Part shown: positions 1 to 9,411 of the stretch, one piece after another
Position numbering within the stretch: the first letter of the stretch is position 1
Layout: each line of letters starts with the position of its first letter
Source of the DNA: Dethiobacter sp.
GTDB lineage: Bacteria > Bacillota_D > Dethiobacteria > Dethiobacterales > Dethiobacteraceae
DNA length: 64,000 nt
Direction of reading: 5' to 3'
Assembly: GCA_018333395.1 (NCBI GenBank)
Contig: JAGXSQ010000118.1
Coordinates: 17,573-81,572 of the forward strand
Notes under the pieces: model-generated
Databases searched by the model: none
Seen by the model: only the letters and a program-made list of their open reading frames with translations
What the model was told of the DNA's origin: nothing
Program-made: the position numbers and the translations under genes

Positions 1-1100
1 CCTTCCCGCAAAAGCGGCTCAATGACTTCCGCATGGCGAAAAATCAGGTCGGACCGCTTGTAGCCTGTGGCACGGCGGGCAAATCCTACTAGTAGAGCGT
101 TTGGGTTGAGGACAGCATCGGTGTGGCGGCGGGCATAGGCGATGAGTCTTTCTTTTGCGCTCATGTGTGGCGTCCAGAGATCGTCGCCAAGTTCAAAGGC
201 GCGGCGGATTTCCAATTGCTGCCATGTGCGGGCATGGACACCATTTGTAATGGAAATAATGGGGGCGGTATTGAGCATATGCCGCCACATAGAACGCGCC
301 GTGTGACCGTGCAGGTTGGAGACAGCATTAGCAAGGAGACAAAGGCGCAAAGCAGCTTCAGTCATGTTGAACGGCTCACCGCCGAGACTGTTCATTTGCT
401 CATATGTCAGCCCTGCACTGGCCCCCATCTGCGCAAGCTCCGCGTGACTGTGCTTCTCATTGCCCGCTTCTACCGGCGTGTGAGTAGTGAAAACGATTTG
501 ACGGCGTGAAGCTTGCCACGCTTCGGTAAAGGACACGCCTTTCTCCATCTGCTCGCGGATAAGTTCCAGCCCTGCCAAAACAGCATGCCCCTCATTAAAA
601 TGGTAAACATCGACAGCAATGTTCAGCGCGCGCAGTGCCCGGACGCCGCCTATGCCTAAGATCATTTCCTGGGCAATGCGCTCATGGGTGCCGCCCCCGT
701 ACAGTCTCCCGGTCACCCAGCCGTGGGCGCTACCGGGGAAGTTGGTGTCCAACAAGTACAGCGGTGCGTTTTCATATTGGTCTACCAGCCTAATTTTGCA
801 GACAACGTCCTGCCCTTCGACCCGCACAGTAACCGTGAGGCCTGTATCCTTGACAAAATGGTAGTCATGGGTTGGATAAACGTCATAAGGCCAACCTTCT
901 TCGCCAATCAACTGCTCCGTGTAATCGTGACGCCAGAGGATACCGAGGCCTATCAGCGGCATATTCAGATCCTTAGAGGCCTTCAGGTAGTCACCAGCCA
1001 ATACGCCAAGCCCACCAGCATAAATCGGCAAGCGCGCGTTTAGCCCATATTCCATGCAAAAATAGGCGACACGAGGCAACTCTCTTGGGGATGGGTTCAT
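1..1100 (-). CDS. glgP: alpha-glucan (glycogen/maltodextrin) phosphorylase, 3' end cut by window edge
   Basis: Reading the minus strand from the ATG at 1100 gives an open frame of 366 codons that runs off the window without a stop. It begins MNPSPRELPRVAYFCMEYGL and contains IYAGGLGVLAGDYLKASKDL, HFNEGHAVLAGLE, VFTTHTPVEAGNE and ITNGVHARTW, all hallmarks of the GT35 phosphorylases of the short alpha-glucan type. These enzymes phosphorolyse alpha-1,4-glucans to glucose-1-phosphate in the cytoplasm. The PLP-lysine region lies beyond the edge, so catalytic competence cannot be checked. It starts directly at the core domain, without an N-terminal DUF3417 extension. GGGAGG sits just upstream of the ATG. 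It fits with the two GH57 glucan enzymes at the other end of the window. Confidence 0.93.
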   Translation of the reverse strand, partial: MNPSPRELPRVAYFCMEYGLNARLPIYAGGLGVLAGDYLKASKDLNMPLIGLGILWRHDYTEQLIGEEGWPYDVYPTHDYHFVKDTGLTVTVRVEGQDVVCKIRLVDQYENAPLYLLDTNFPGSAHGWVTGRLYGGGTHERIAQEMILGIGGVRALRALNIAVDVYHFNEGHAVLAGLELIREQMEKGVSFTEAWQASRRQIVFTTHTPVEAGNEKHSHAELAQMGASAGLTYEQMNSLGGEPFNMTEAALRLCLLANAVSNLHGHTARSMWRHMLNTAPIISITNGVHARTWQQLEIRRAFELGDDLWTPHMSAKERLIAYARRHTDAVLNPNALLVGFARRATGYKRSDLIFRHAEVIEPLLRE

Positions 1101-1181
1101 GCTTCACCGTCCTCCCTTTTACTCATATTATTCTGTAAAGCAGACGGCAAGATTATACTAAGACGCAGGAACTGACTGCTT

Positions 1182-1210
1182 TTGACAGAATAGTAGGAGT
1201 AAAAGAAAAT
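1182..1210 (+). promoter_or_regulatory. possible sigma-A promoter for DUF456 gene
   Basis: TTGACA at 1182-1187 and GAAAAT at 1205-1210 are separated by 17 bases, upstream of the gene at 1229. The -35 is consensus; the -10 is poor, so this is tentative. Confidence 0.35.
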
Positions 1211-1228
1211 GAGAGGGGAGTCGGTAAG

Positions 1229-1705
1229 ATGCCTACGGTAGCTTTGGTATTGGCGGTAATCCTTTTCGTTCTTGGATTGGCGGGGATTGTCTTGCCTGTT
1301 CTGCCAGGCGTCATCCTCATCTACGGCGGGATGCTTCTTTACGGCCTGCTGACCGGGTTTGCCGCTCTGGACGCCAACTTCTACCTCTTACAGGGGATGG
1401 CTTTGCTGCTGACTTTTTTTATTGACTACCTGGCGGCAACAGTCGGTACGCGGCGCTACGGTGGCAGCCGCCGCGCGGCCTGGGGCGCGGCCGCCGGCAT
1501 ATTGCTCGGGGGCTTCCTTCTGGGTCCGTTCGGCGTGGTTATCGGGCCATTTTTAGGTGCCGTCCTGGCGGAACTGTCAGGAGGCAAACAGCTGGAGCAG
1601 TCGATCCGTATAGGAGTTGGCACACTAATCGGGTTCCTTGGCGGCACGGTATTAAAGTTCGGCATTGCCGGTTTGATGATCATCTGGTTTTTTGTAAGCA
1701 TTTAG
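1229..1705 (+). CDS. DUF456 family small membrane protein
   Basis: 158 aa, almost entirely hydrophobic, with four to five predicted membrane segments and glycine-rich turns (GIVLPVLPGVILIYGGMLLYG near residue 18; LLGPFGVVIGPFLGAVLAEL near residue 95). This is the recognisable pattern of the DUF456 family, whose function is unknown. GGGGAG lies 8 bases before the ATG. It is monocistronic, convergent with the rhomboid gene, and a hairpin lies between the two 3' ends. Confidence 0.8.
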   Translation: MPTVALVLAVILFVLGLAGIVLPVLPGVILIYGGMLLYGLLTGFAALDANFYLLQGMALLLTFFIDYLAATVGTRRYGGSRRAAWGAAAGILLGGFLLGPFGVVIGPFLGAVLAELSGGKQLEQSIRIGVGTLIGFLGGTVLKFGIAGLMIIWFFVSI

Positions 1706-1713
1706 CCATACTG

Positions 1714-1737
1714 AAGGCACCCTGGGCAGGGTGCCTT
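1714..1737. terminator. hairpin between convergent genes
   Basis: A perfect 10-bp inverted repeat (AAGGCACCCT, loop GGGC, AGGGTGCCTT) sits between the convergent ends at 1705 and 1756. There is no T-tract on either strand, so intrinsic termination is likely but inefficient. Confidence 0.6.
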
Positions 1738-1755
1738 AGCTTGTGAGACCTTCCA

Positions 1756-2424
1756 TTATTTGCACTCAATTTTTTTGCCAAAGAGACCGACTAGGAGCAA
1801 GCCGGCCAAGAAGCCGCCGATGTGTGCCCACCAGGCTACCTGGATCTCCATGCCGATGGAGGCAAACCCGGAAAAAATTTGCAGCACAAACCAGAAGCCC
1901 AGGAAAATGACGGCCGGTATTTCTGCCAGCGTCAGGAAAAAAAAGACCGGTACCAGAGCCAGCACTCTGGCTCCGGGGCAACTGACGAGGTATGCCCCGA
2001 GCACGCCCGCTACTGCACCACTGGCGCCAATAACCGGCATTAGTCCTGCAGGATCGGTCAGCGCCTGCGCCAGTCCTGCCAGAGCTCCTGTCAGGAGATA
2101 AAAAACTAGGTACTTGGCATGTCCGAGACGGTCCTCAATGTTGTCACCGAAGACCCAAAGATATAGCATGTTGCTACCGACATGCAGCCACCCCCCGTGC
2201 ATAAACTGGTAAGAGACGAGCGGTGCTAGAGCAACAGCCAGATGGCCTTGGGCAAGGCTACCAAACAGGTGGTTCGGAATCAACCCGTGAGTAAACACAA
2301 AAGCATGTAGCTGGCTCTCACTCATGGCCAGTTGTTGAAAAAATATGAACAGGTTGGCCAGAATCAGGGCGATGTTGACATAGGGAAAACGGCGGGAAAC
2401 CGGGGAATCCTTCAGCGGCAGCAA
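1756..2424 (-). CDS. rhomboid family intramembrane serine protease
   Basis: 222 aa with about six membrane segments. The catalytic serine is in GASG (S135), the second member of the dyad is H201 in AWWAHIGG, and H81/N85 of GWLHVGSNM supply the oxyanion-side residues, so the protease looks active. The start is a TTG at 2424 preceded by GAGGAGGT with a 6-base gap. Rhomboids cleave membrane proteins within or near their transmembrane helix; the substrate cannot be read from the context. Confidence 0.92.
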   Translation of the reverse strand: MLPLKDSPVSRRFPYVNIALILANLFIFFQQLAMSESQLHAFVFTHGLIPNHLFGSLAQGHLAVALAPLVSYQFMHGGWLHVGSNMLYLWVFGDNIEDRLGHAKYLVFYLLTGALAGLAQALTDPAGLMPVIGASGAVAGVLGAYLVSCPGARVLALVPVFFFLTLAEIPAVIFLGFWFVLQIFSGFASIGMEIQVAWWAHIGGFLAGLLLVGLFGKKIECK

Positions 2425-2496
2425 CTGGTTACCTCCTCAGATGGTGGCAGGCTCCCTTGGTTTTCCTCACTACTTCGTTAAAGAGGAACATTTTCC

Positions 2497-2522
2497 TTCC
2501 TTGTCTTCCAGAAGACAAGGAA
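2497..2522. repeat. 12-bp inverted repeat downstream of cobT
   Basis: TTCCTTGTCTTC (2497-2508) and its exact complement GAAGACAAGGAA (2511-2522) form a stem between cobT and the rhomboid gene, both on the minus strand. No T-run follows on that strand. It may protect the cobT mRNA end or act as a weak terminator. The rest of the 170-base gap shows nothing recognisable. Confidence 0.5.
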
Positions 2523-2596
2523 AACGCTTCACACTTTATCCGCAGATAAGATAAGCGGTAGTATTATAGGCTTATCTTGTTGTGAGAGCAGAAAGA

Positions 2597-3655
2597 TTAT
2601 GCGTCAGCCGTCGAGACGCCCGCAGTGGCAAAAGTGGCCATTTCATGAATTATTTTCAGTGCGGCGTCCACTATTGTCATGGCGAGTGCTGCCCCCGTCC
2701 CTTCGCCCAAGCGCATGTCCATATGCAAAAAAGGCTTCAACCCGAGCATCTCTAAGACGACACGATGGCCTACTTCCTCGGAAAGATGGGAGGCAAACAT
2801 GTAATTGACAGCCAAAGGCTGTAGCCTGGCGGCCACTAGCGCGGCGGCGCCGGAAATAAATCCATCAACTAAAACCGGCCTGCGGTGGGCCGCCGCCGCT
2901 AGCATCACCCCGGCTATCCCAGCGATCTCCAGTCCTCCTACCTTGGCCAGAACATCCAGCGGTTCTGCCGCATCAGGCTGGTTGATCTCCAATGCTCTCT
3001 CAATAGCTTCTATCTTGCGCTGCATCCTCTCATTATCTAGGCCGGTGCCACGGCCACATACTGCGGCTACGTTACACCCGGCGAAAACAGCAGTCAGAGC
3101 CGTACTGGGCGTAGTGTTACCTATACCCATCTCACCTGTACCAAACAAACCAGTACCCGTGGCTAGATATTCTTCGGCAATCTCAATCCCGACTTCAATG
3201 GCAGCTACGGCCTGTTGCCGGCTCATAGCTGGCCCCCTGGTCATGTTGGCTGTGCCGTAGGCTACTTTACGGTTCTTCAGGAGCGGGTGCCAAGGCAGGT
3301 CGGCGGCCACGCCGATATCTACTACTATCAGTTCTGCCCCCGCGTGCCGCGCCAATACGTTCATGGCCGCACCGCCGGACAGGAAATTGAGGACCATTTG
3401 CGGCGTTACTTCCTGCGGATAGGCAGAAATCCCCTCAGCCACTACCCCGTGATCGCCGGCCATTAGAATACACGTTTTTTTCGGCAAAGGCGGTGAGCTC
3501 TGACCGGTAATCCCGGCCAGTTGTCTGGCAATTTTCTCCAGGACACCTAGGCTGCCTGCCGGCTTGGCCAAATTGTCGAGGTGGGCCTGCATTTCAGCCA
3601 TCGCCGCCTTATCAAGCGGCACAACTTTAGTCAAAACCTCTTGTAACTTGTTCAC
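2597..3655 (-). CDS. cobT: nicotinate-nucleotide--dimethylbenzimidazole phosphoribosyltransferase
   Basis: About 352 aa. CobT makes alpha-ribazole phosphate from nicotinate mononucleotide and dimethylbenzimidazole for the lower loop of cobalamin. Recognisable segments are MQAHLDNLAKPAGSLG near the N terminus, ILMAGDHGVVAEGIS, the glycine-rich GEMGIGNTTPSTAL, and the C-terminal EEVGHRVVLEMLGLKPFLHMDMRLGEGTGAA region carrying the catalytic glutamate. The upstream ATG at 3673 has no ribosome site, whereas the GTG at 3655 (reading MNKLQEVL) has AGGGGG 8 bases upstream, so I place the start there. No other cobalamin gene and no cobalamin riboswitch is next to it. Confidence 0.93.
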   Translation of the reverse strand: MNKLQEVLTKVVPLDKAAMAEMQAHLDNLAKPAGSLGVLEKIARQLAGITGQSSPPLPKKTCILMAGDHGVVAEGISAYPQEVTPQMVLNFLSGGAAMNVLARHAGAELIVVDIGVAADLPWHPLLKNRKVAYGTANMTRGPAMSRQQAVAAIEVGIEIAEEYLATGTGLFGTGEMGIGNTTPSTALTAVFAGCNVAAVCGRGTGLDNERMQRKIEAIERALEINQPDAAEPLDVLAKVGGLEIAGIAGVMLAAAAHRRPVLVDGFISGAAALVAARLQPLAVNYMFASHLSEEVGHRVVLEMLGLKPFLHMDMRLGEGTGAALAMTIVDAALKIIHEMATFATAGVSTADA

Positions 3656-3696
3656 CCTTCCTACCCCCTTCATGTGTTAAACAAAAGTCCCTGTAG

Positions 3697-3716
3697 GGGC
3701 ACGGCATGCCGTACCC
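3697..3716. repeat. GC-rich palindrome (GTAGGGGC type)
   Basis: GGGCACGGCATGCCGTACCC is a 20-base palindrome with one mismatched pair, preceded by GTAG, in the divergent cobT/EamA gap. It resembles the GTAGGGGC palindrome inside the element at 31377-31411 and may belong to the same dispersed family. Confidence 0.5.
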
Positions 3717-3820
3717 GCATTTTCAGGGCAGTTAAGCTTTTGTACGGTGACTGCTTTAATTTTGTGCTGGTCGACAGTAAAGACTGTCTCCCGCTATAAA
3801 ACATCCTGGGAGGTGAAGAA

Positions 3821-4693
3821 ATGCTCCCCCTGCTTTTATCCCTGGCACTTACCGCCCTTAACCCAGTCTGGCTGCAACTGTCGCTTTGGCAGGGAGGATC
3901 GCCGCTGGCGCTGCTTTTTTGGCAGGCACTTTTTGCCAGCTTTTTCTTTACCGTTTACGTAGGGATCAAAAACCAAACCCTGTTTCTCACCGGTAAATAC
4001 ACTGCCGCCAGAATGCTTTCGCTTGGCGCTGTCGGATTTTTCCCCATGGCGCTTCTTTTTGGGCTGGGTACGCAATCGCTAGGCGCACAAATGGCGGTAC
4101 TGCTTTTTTTTACCTATCCTCTTTTCGTGATTCTGGGTAATACTTTGTTTTTCCGGACCTCTCTCGGGCGCTTCGATCTTTATGCTTTACTGGCCTTATT
4201 TGCAGGCGTTCTGGTGATTACAAACCCAGGACCGGGCACGAATATGAACCTTGCCGTTTTACTGCCTCTTGGCGCGGCTCTCTCCTATGCCTTTTTTATT
4301 CTGTTTAGTGGCTACCTCTTGCAAAAGGGTTCGCCGCTACAGACAGCCATGTATGCCCAGTTCGGCTTTCTGCTTGGCTCTCTGCCGCTGCTCTTTTTTT
4401 TGCCTCCCACTGTGCTGATGTTCTCTCCGGCCATATTTTTTGCCTTGATTCTGGCTTTCTTGTCATCTTTTGCGGGCTTCTTACTGTTCTTGCAAGCTAT
4501 TGCTGCGCTGGGAGCTAAGCGCGTGGCGGTTTGCAGCGTCATCAATCTGCCTCTCTCCCTGCTTTTTACCGGACTCTTCCTTGGTGAGCGGCTTAGCCTC
4601 GCCTTGCTTCCCGGCCTCCTGCTTGTTATGCTAGGTATAATCCTGGAAAACAGGGGAGCTGTCAGGCGGAGAAAAATCTCCGGCGGGGAATAG
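3821..4693 (+). CDS. EamA/DMT superfamily transporter
   Basis: 290 aa, ten hydrophobic segments arranged as two five-helix halves, the layout of drug/metabolite (EamA) exporters. The second half carries LGAALSYAFFILFSGYLL and the C-terminal GLFLGERLSLALLPGLLLVMLG, where the conserved GE motif of EamA domains is visible. The substrate is unknown. GGGAGGTGAAGAA precedes the ATG. It is divergent from cobT. Confidence 0.85.
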   Translation: MLPLLLSLALTALNPVWLQLSLWQGGSPLALLFWQALFASFFFTVYVGIKNQTLFLTGKYTAARMLSLGAVGFFPMALLFGLGTQSLGAQMAVLLFFTYPLFVILGNTLFFRTSLGRFDLYALLALFAGVLVITNPGPGTNMNLAVLLPLGAALSYAFFILFSGYLLQKGSPLQTAMYAQFGFLLGSLPLLFFLPPTVLMFSPAIFFALILAFLSSFAGFLLFLQAIAALGAKRVAVCSVINLPLSLLFTGLFLGERLSLALLPGLLLVMLGIILENRGAVRRRKISGGE

Positions 4694-4776
4694 GCGTTTT
4701 ATTTGACCTTGGAGGCCGTAAGACATATACTAAAGGCAGTGTTAGCAACGTATTGTCCGGAGAAAGGGGTGCGACG

Positions 4777-5802
4777 GTGATGGATGTAGCGGCGGCTAAT
4801 GCCTGGGCAGCTCCCTTGGCTTGGGTCTTGGGCGGGCTTATCTTGGGCTTCGTGTTTGAGAAAGCTGTTCTGCATAGATTGAAGGCGCTAGCTGTTAAAA
4901 CAAAATGGGAAGGTTACGAGATAATTGTCGCCGCGCTTCCGGGAACGGCGGCTCTCTGGTTTATTGCGGCGGGTCTCTACGGGGCGGTTCTTGGTGTGCC
5001 GCTTGCTGAAGCATACCAGAACCTGCTTTTCAAACTGCTGCTTGTGCTCCTCATCCTTTCGGTGACGTGGTTTGTGGCCAAAGCGGCCGTCGGCTTTGTT
5101 AGTCTGTACACCAGGAGAGCTGAGGGCCTTTATCCTTCAACGACCATCTTCGCTGCGCTGACCAAACTCGTGGTGCTCGTTATTGGTTTACTAGTCGTAC
5201 TGCAGACTTTGGGTGTATCCATCCTGCCAATTCTGACCGCCTTTGGCGTTGTCGGTTTGGCTGTGGCTCTGGCCCTTCAGGATACGCTCTCCAACTTCTT
5301 TTCCGGTCTCCAGATTTTGTTTTCGAAGCAGTTCCAAGTCGGAGATTTTATTCGACTGGAAACCGGAGAAGAAGGATATGTCGCTGATATCACCTGGCGA
5401 AATACTATTATCAGAGCACTCCCCAATAATCTGATTGTTGTGCCAAACGCCAAGATGGCCAGCTCCAGAATTACCAACTTCCATCTTCCGGAAAAAGAGA
5501 TGACCACACTGGTTCCGCTAAATGTAAGCTATAGCAGTGACCTGGAAAAAGTAGAAAAAGTGACTATCGAGATCGCCAAAGCGGTCTTGCAGGAAATTGA
5601 AGGTGGTGTAAGCGAGTTTGACCCCCTCGTCCGTTACACCGCCTTTACCGATTTCAGTATCAGCTTTAATGTAGTGTTACAGATCCATGAATTTACCAAC
5701 CGATTCCTGATTATCCACGAGTTTATCAAACGAATACACCGGCGTTATGCAGAGGAAGGTATTGAAATTCCTTTCCCCACCAGGACAGTCTACCTAAAAT
5801 AA
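4777..5802 (+). CDS. MscS-type mechanosensitive ion channel
   Basis: About 341 aa. Four N-terminal membrane segments are followed by the pore-lining helix (ILTAFGVVGLAVALALQDTLSN, rich in G and A) and the MscS beta domain (FKVGDFIRLETGEEGYV-like stretch, here FQVGDFIRLETGEEGYVADI; then RTIVVPN-like LPNNLIVVPNAKM). It would release solutes on hypo-osmotic shock. The longest frame starts at a TTG (4753), but AAAGGGG lies 7-10 bases before a GTG at 4777 and an ATG at 4780, so one of these is the likely start. Confidence 0.9.
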   Translation: MMDVAAANAWAAPLAWVLGGLILGFVFEKAVLHRLKALAVKTKWEGYEIIVAALPGTAALWFIAAGLYGAVLGVPLAEAYQNLLFKLLLVLLILSVTWFVAKAAVGFVSLYTRRAEGLYPSTTIFAALTKLVVLVIGLLVVLQTLGVSILPILTAFGVVGLAVALALQDTLSNFFSGLQILFSKQFQVGDFIRLETGEEGYVADITWRNTIIRALPNNLIVVPNAKMASSRITNFHLPEKEMTTLVPLNVSYSSDLEKVEKVTIEIAKAVLQEIEGGVSEFDPLVRYTAFTDFSISFNVVLQIHEFTNRFLIIHEFIKRIHRRYAEEGIEIPFPTRTVYLK

Positions 5803-5811
5803 AGCGAATCG

Positions 5812-8800
5812 TCATGTTTGCCTCCAGTCCGGTTGACAGGCCGTACCCCAAGAGGCAAACTCCTGACGGTGGGAAAAAAGGAGCACCTGGCGGCTACCCG
5901 GCATATCGTGTAGCGCCTTTTGCATGTTGGATAGCCTTATTTCATCCCAGTTCAGAAACGGGTCATCAAAAATAAATGGCAACTGAATTTCATCAGCCAA
6001 CAAGTCAGCGACAGCTAGTCGCAGTGCCAAGTACAGCTGATCTCGGGCACCCTGGCTGAGCTGAGCTAGGATAGCTGTTTTGCCGTCTTCATTGATGCTG
6101 ATGTTAAATTGCTCATCAAGTAGCACCTGCCGTGAGAAAATCCCGCTAAGCCTCGCAAAATAGGCTGTGGCCTTGTCAGCGAGCCCTTGGCGGTAGGTGC
6201 TGGAGAAAAATTCGATAGCGCGCGAAAGCTCCTTGTAGGCCAGTTCGAGGGCGGCGGCCTCCTTGCGCAGGCCGTGCCGCTCCTCGCGTAGCTTCTGTAG
6301 CTTGAGTTCACCGCCAGCAATGTTGGAAGGAGCCTGCCCTTGCAGTTTTGCTAGGCGCAGCTCCCACTCCCGGATGCTACTGTACAGTTTTTCATCTTCT
6401 TCACGCAGCCAAGCGGCCCGGGATTCCAGATGACGATACTGTTTTTCCAGAGACTCCGGGTCTTCGTTTTCACGCGGCGGCAGAGCGGGGAAAAGCTTTC
6501 GCAAATCTTCCCACTGCCTGAGGATGCTTACTGCAAGGTTGTCACTGTCCGTTGCTTTGCTGCGCAACTCCCTCAGGGATGAAGCATCGTGGGCTGAAAG
6601 AATACCGATCAGCTCTTTTTCTTCTTCGGCAGAGAGGCGGGAAAGCAGGCTGTATTCCTGCCAGCGCAGGAGCACCTCCGCCGGCGGCGCACCTACGGCC
6701 AAGAGAAGCGACAGACGTTCCTGGAGCGGCTGAAGTTTTTCATCAATCAGCAGGCGCTTTTGTTCCAGCTCGGCTTGCTGCTCAAGCAAGGCGTCCAGTG
6801 CAAAGCAGTGTCTGGAGAGCTCTTCTTCTGTTTCCCTGCTGCGGGCAAGCAGTGACTCCAGCAGCAAAGGGTCGGTTCGCCCATCAAACGGGGAAAGCGA
6901 CGTGCATAAAGCAGCAATTTCCTGCTGCAGGCTGTCCTGGCGCCAAGTTACCTCCGATTCAGGGTCAGTCAACGCAGTCAGTTCCAGCTTGATGGCCTGG
7001 TATTCCTCCTGCAACTTTTCAAAGGAGCTGGTCAGCTTTTCAGACTCTTCCCACCAGGACGCCTCCCGTGTTGCGAGCCAGACAAGAGCATCTCTGACAG
7101 TAGTCGTGCTGCCCTGCCAGAGTTCAGCCAGGATGGCTATTTCCGGCCAGGGGGACGAAAGTAAAGACGGGGACAAATCCAGTAGCTCCGATGGTGCCGT
7201 TACAGCCGCTTGGTTAGCGGCGAAATCAGCAATCCGTCTTTGCAGTTCATCCGCCTCCCGCTCCAATTCTCGCCACTGCTTGTAGGCTGCAGGGATATTA
7301 ACGTACTGTTTCTCCGCTGCGGAAACCATTTCGTTAAAAGCACGGCAGGCCTCTTTTGCTGCCTCTAACTCTGTCTTAAGGGGCCGCAGTTCTTCCTCGC
7401 CGGGAAGCGCCGCCTGCAGCTCTGCTAACTGTTGTCGCGCCTCCTGGCGCTGGACAAGTCTAAGCCGCAGCTCGCCAAGCTGCGCTTCTTTGCTAACAGA
7501 GAAGGAGCCCAGCAGACTATCGATCTGCTTCATCTCTGCATTGATTTCACTTAGCCTGGATTGGGGCAAAGAGCATTCTTTTTCCCTGGAGAACAAACAT
7601 AGCAAGCCGAGGAGTAACAGGGCCATAAGGCCTCCGGTCAGTAATGACATGGAGAGTGACGGCCAAATAAAATTGGTAGCTAAGCCGGATAACAGTGCTA
7701 CCAAAGAAATACCCGCCCTGTGCCGCCAGCTGACCGATGCCACCTTTGTTCTCACTTGCCGCAAACTTTCCTCTTGTTCTCTTTTCGCGGCAAGCAACTC
7801 CAGTTTGCGCTCGACAAGGGTGATAGCATCATCACCCAAACGATCTGTTCCGGCAAAAAGATGCTGGTAGAGTTTGTGCCGCGACTGCACCTCTTCAACT
7901 TTACGCAAGACCGCTGAGCGTGCTGTATTCAGGCGCTCAAGGTCAGCTTCCAGACGCATTTTATGTGTCTCGTAGGCAGATAGCGCTGCCAGCACCTCGT
8001 TACTGGCGCGAACAAAAAGGCCGTATTCACGTTCAATCTGCTCTTCCAGTTCCGCAAGGCGTGTGAGGTCGGCCATAAACTGTTGCCCTTGCGGCAAAAG
8101 AGTTCGGCACTGCGCACGTAACGAGAGCAGTGCCTGAACGGGAGATTTTCCGAGCCGGTCAAGAGCCGGAAAACACAAGAGCCGGTCGGAAAGGTCCGCC
8201 AGCTGCTCAGAAAGCAGTACCGTCTTTTCCTGAAATCTTCTTTGTTCTTCCTCCAGACGACGGAGTTCACGGCAGCTATGGAGCAAATCAGGACGATCCC
8301 GAACAGCTGCCAGCTCATCCGACAAAAGTGCCGTCAATTGCGCTATAGAAGCGCGTTCCAGCGAAATTTTTTCGGATGTTTCGGCGAGATTTCCGGCAAG
8401 CAAAGTCCATTCTTCACGCATAGCAGAAAAAGCGACCAGTGCTTCCCCGGTATCGGGCGGACTGCCCTTAAATTCACTGTACATCTTTTTTATTATATGG
8501 GTTTTCTCTCTCACGGCGCTGTCGAGTAGTGTGGCCTTTTCTAATGAGCCGGCCAGGGCAGCTTGGCGTGTTGCGGCCTCCTGATAGCGGTCACGCAAGA
8601 ACCGCCATTCCCGCCAGGCCGACAGAAGACGTTCTTTTTCCCCCAACTCTTCCGCCTGTTTTTTAGAGCGTTCCTGCAGATCATCCAAGATCGCGACCGT
8701 TTCCTGCACATCTTTTAGTAGCTGGATGGCGGATGTAACATCTTGCTCCGTGCGCAGGATTTCTTTTTCGCAGAACTCCAGAAGCCTGTCCTGGGTCATG

Positions 8801-9411
8801 TCACGGAGGGTAACGCCTAGTCTGCCGGTAAAGCGGGTAATTTTTTTCAGCTCCTCGGTCAAGCTGCCTAGAGCCTCTTTGTAGTGGGCGCCGGCACCAG
8901 ACAGCAGCTGTTGGATACCGGGGACAATTTTCTCTCCTTCCGGTAGAGGCTGTGTCACCTGAAAGGTAGCTGTAAAAAGCTCCCGACTACCGACCCCCAA
9001 TAGCTGGGTGATTCTTTCTTCATAACGGACATGGCGTTTTTGGGCCCGTGGGTTGTGTTCGCCACCTATTTCCTCCTGCCAGTGACCGTTGACGAGCCGT
9101 TGCAAGGAAACACGATGATTATCAAAGTTGCGGTGGAGACGAAACTGTTCGTCGCCGACCTCCAACTCAAGTTCTCCCGAAAAACGTGCCGGGTCATGCC
9201 AGTTACGAAAGCGCTCCTGGCCGAAAGTTTTCGGGTCAGAGGTGGAAGGCAACCCATAAATAATGGCGGCAAGTCCTGCCGCGAGTGTCGACTTCCCCCG
9301 CTCGTTAGCGGCCAGGCAAACATTGACTCCCGGTGTAAACGTAACTGTCACCGTCTCCCGGAAGCGGCCAAAGCCACTCAGTGACAGTTTCAACCAACGC
9401 ACCTTCGTCAT
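5812..9411 (-). CDS. yhaN: YhaN-type SMC/Rad50-like ATPase with membrane hairpin
   Basis: 1199 aa. The N-terminal ATPase half has Walker A in NERGKST (residues 36-42); the C-terminal half has the LSQGARDQLYLAL signature and Walker B in LPFIFDDPFLNWD. Between them lie several hundred residues of coiled coil, interrupted near residue 580-620 by two hydrophobic helices (GISLVALLSGLATNF and LLTGGLMALLLLGLLCLF). An internal membrane hairpin in a Rad50-like coiled coil is the known feature of Bacillus YhaN. The partner nuclease gene is directly upstream and overlaps by one base (TGATG), implying translational coupling. The pair is expected to process DNA ends; the membrane anchor suggests this occurs at the envelope. 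Confidence 0.88.
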   Translation of the reverse strand: MTKVRWLKLSLSGFGRFRETVTVTFTPGVNVCLAANERGKSTLAAGLAAIIYGLPSTSDPKTFGQERFRNWHDPARFSGELELEVGDEQFRLHRNFDNHRVSLQRLVNGHWQEEIGGEHNPRAQKRHVRYEERITQLLGVGSRELFTATFQVTQPLPEGEKIVPGIQQLLSGAGAHYKEALGSLTEELKKITRFTGRLGVTLRDMTQDRLLEFCEKEILRTEQDVTSAIQLLKDVQETVAILDDLQERSKKQAEELGEKERLLSAWREWRFLRDRYQEAATRQAALAGSLEKATLLDSAVREKTHIIKKMYSEFKGSPPDTGEALVAFSAMREEWTLLAGNLAETSEKISLERASIAQLTALLSDELAAVRDRPDLLHSCRELRRLEEEQRRFQEKTVLLSEQLADLSDRLLCFPALDRLGKSPVQALLSLRAQCRTLLPQGQQFMADLTRLAELEEQIEREYGLFVRASNEVLAALSAYETHKMRLEADLERLNTARSAVLRKVEEVQSRHKLYQHLFAGTDRLGDDAITLVERKLELLAAKREQEESLRQVRTKVASVSWRHRAGISLVALLSGLATNFIWPSLSMSLLTGGLMALLLLGLLCLFSREKECSLPQSRLSEINAEMKQIDSLLGSFSVSKEAQLGELRLRLVQRQEARQQLAELQAALPGEEELRPLKTELEAAKEACRAFNEMVSAAEKQYVNIPAAYKQWRELEREADELQRRIADFAANQAAVTAPSELLDLSPSLLSSPWPEIAILAELWQGSTTTVRDALVWLATREASWWEESEKLTSSFEKLQEEYQAIKLELTALTDPESEVTWRQDSLQQEIAALCTSLSPFDGRTDPLLLESLLARSRETEEELSRHCFALDALLEQQAELEQKRLLIDEKLQPLQERLSLLLAVGAPPAEVLLRWQEYSLLSRLSAEEEKELIGILSAHDASSLRELRSKATDSDNLAVSILRQWEDLRKLFPALPPRENEDPESLEKQYRHLESRAAWLREEDEKLYSSIREWELRLAKLQGQAPSNIAGGELKLQKLREERHGLRKEAAALELAYKELSRAIEFFSSTYRQGLADKATAYFARLSGIFSRQVLLDEQFNISINEDGKTAILAQLSQGARDQLYLALRLAVADLLADEIQLPFIFDDPFLNWDEIRLSNMQKALHDMPGSRQVLLFSHRQEFASWGTACQPDWRQT

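Noticed and set aside
123..1043. Several plus-strand open frames over 1-1100
   Set aside because: They are antisense shadows of the alpha-glucan phosphorylase gene, whose minus-strand frame is continuous and carries the family motifs.
3656..3820. Cobalamin riboswitch upstream of cobT
   Set aside because: The gap is only 165 bases, shared with the divergent EamA gene, and lacks a B12-box-like segment.
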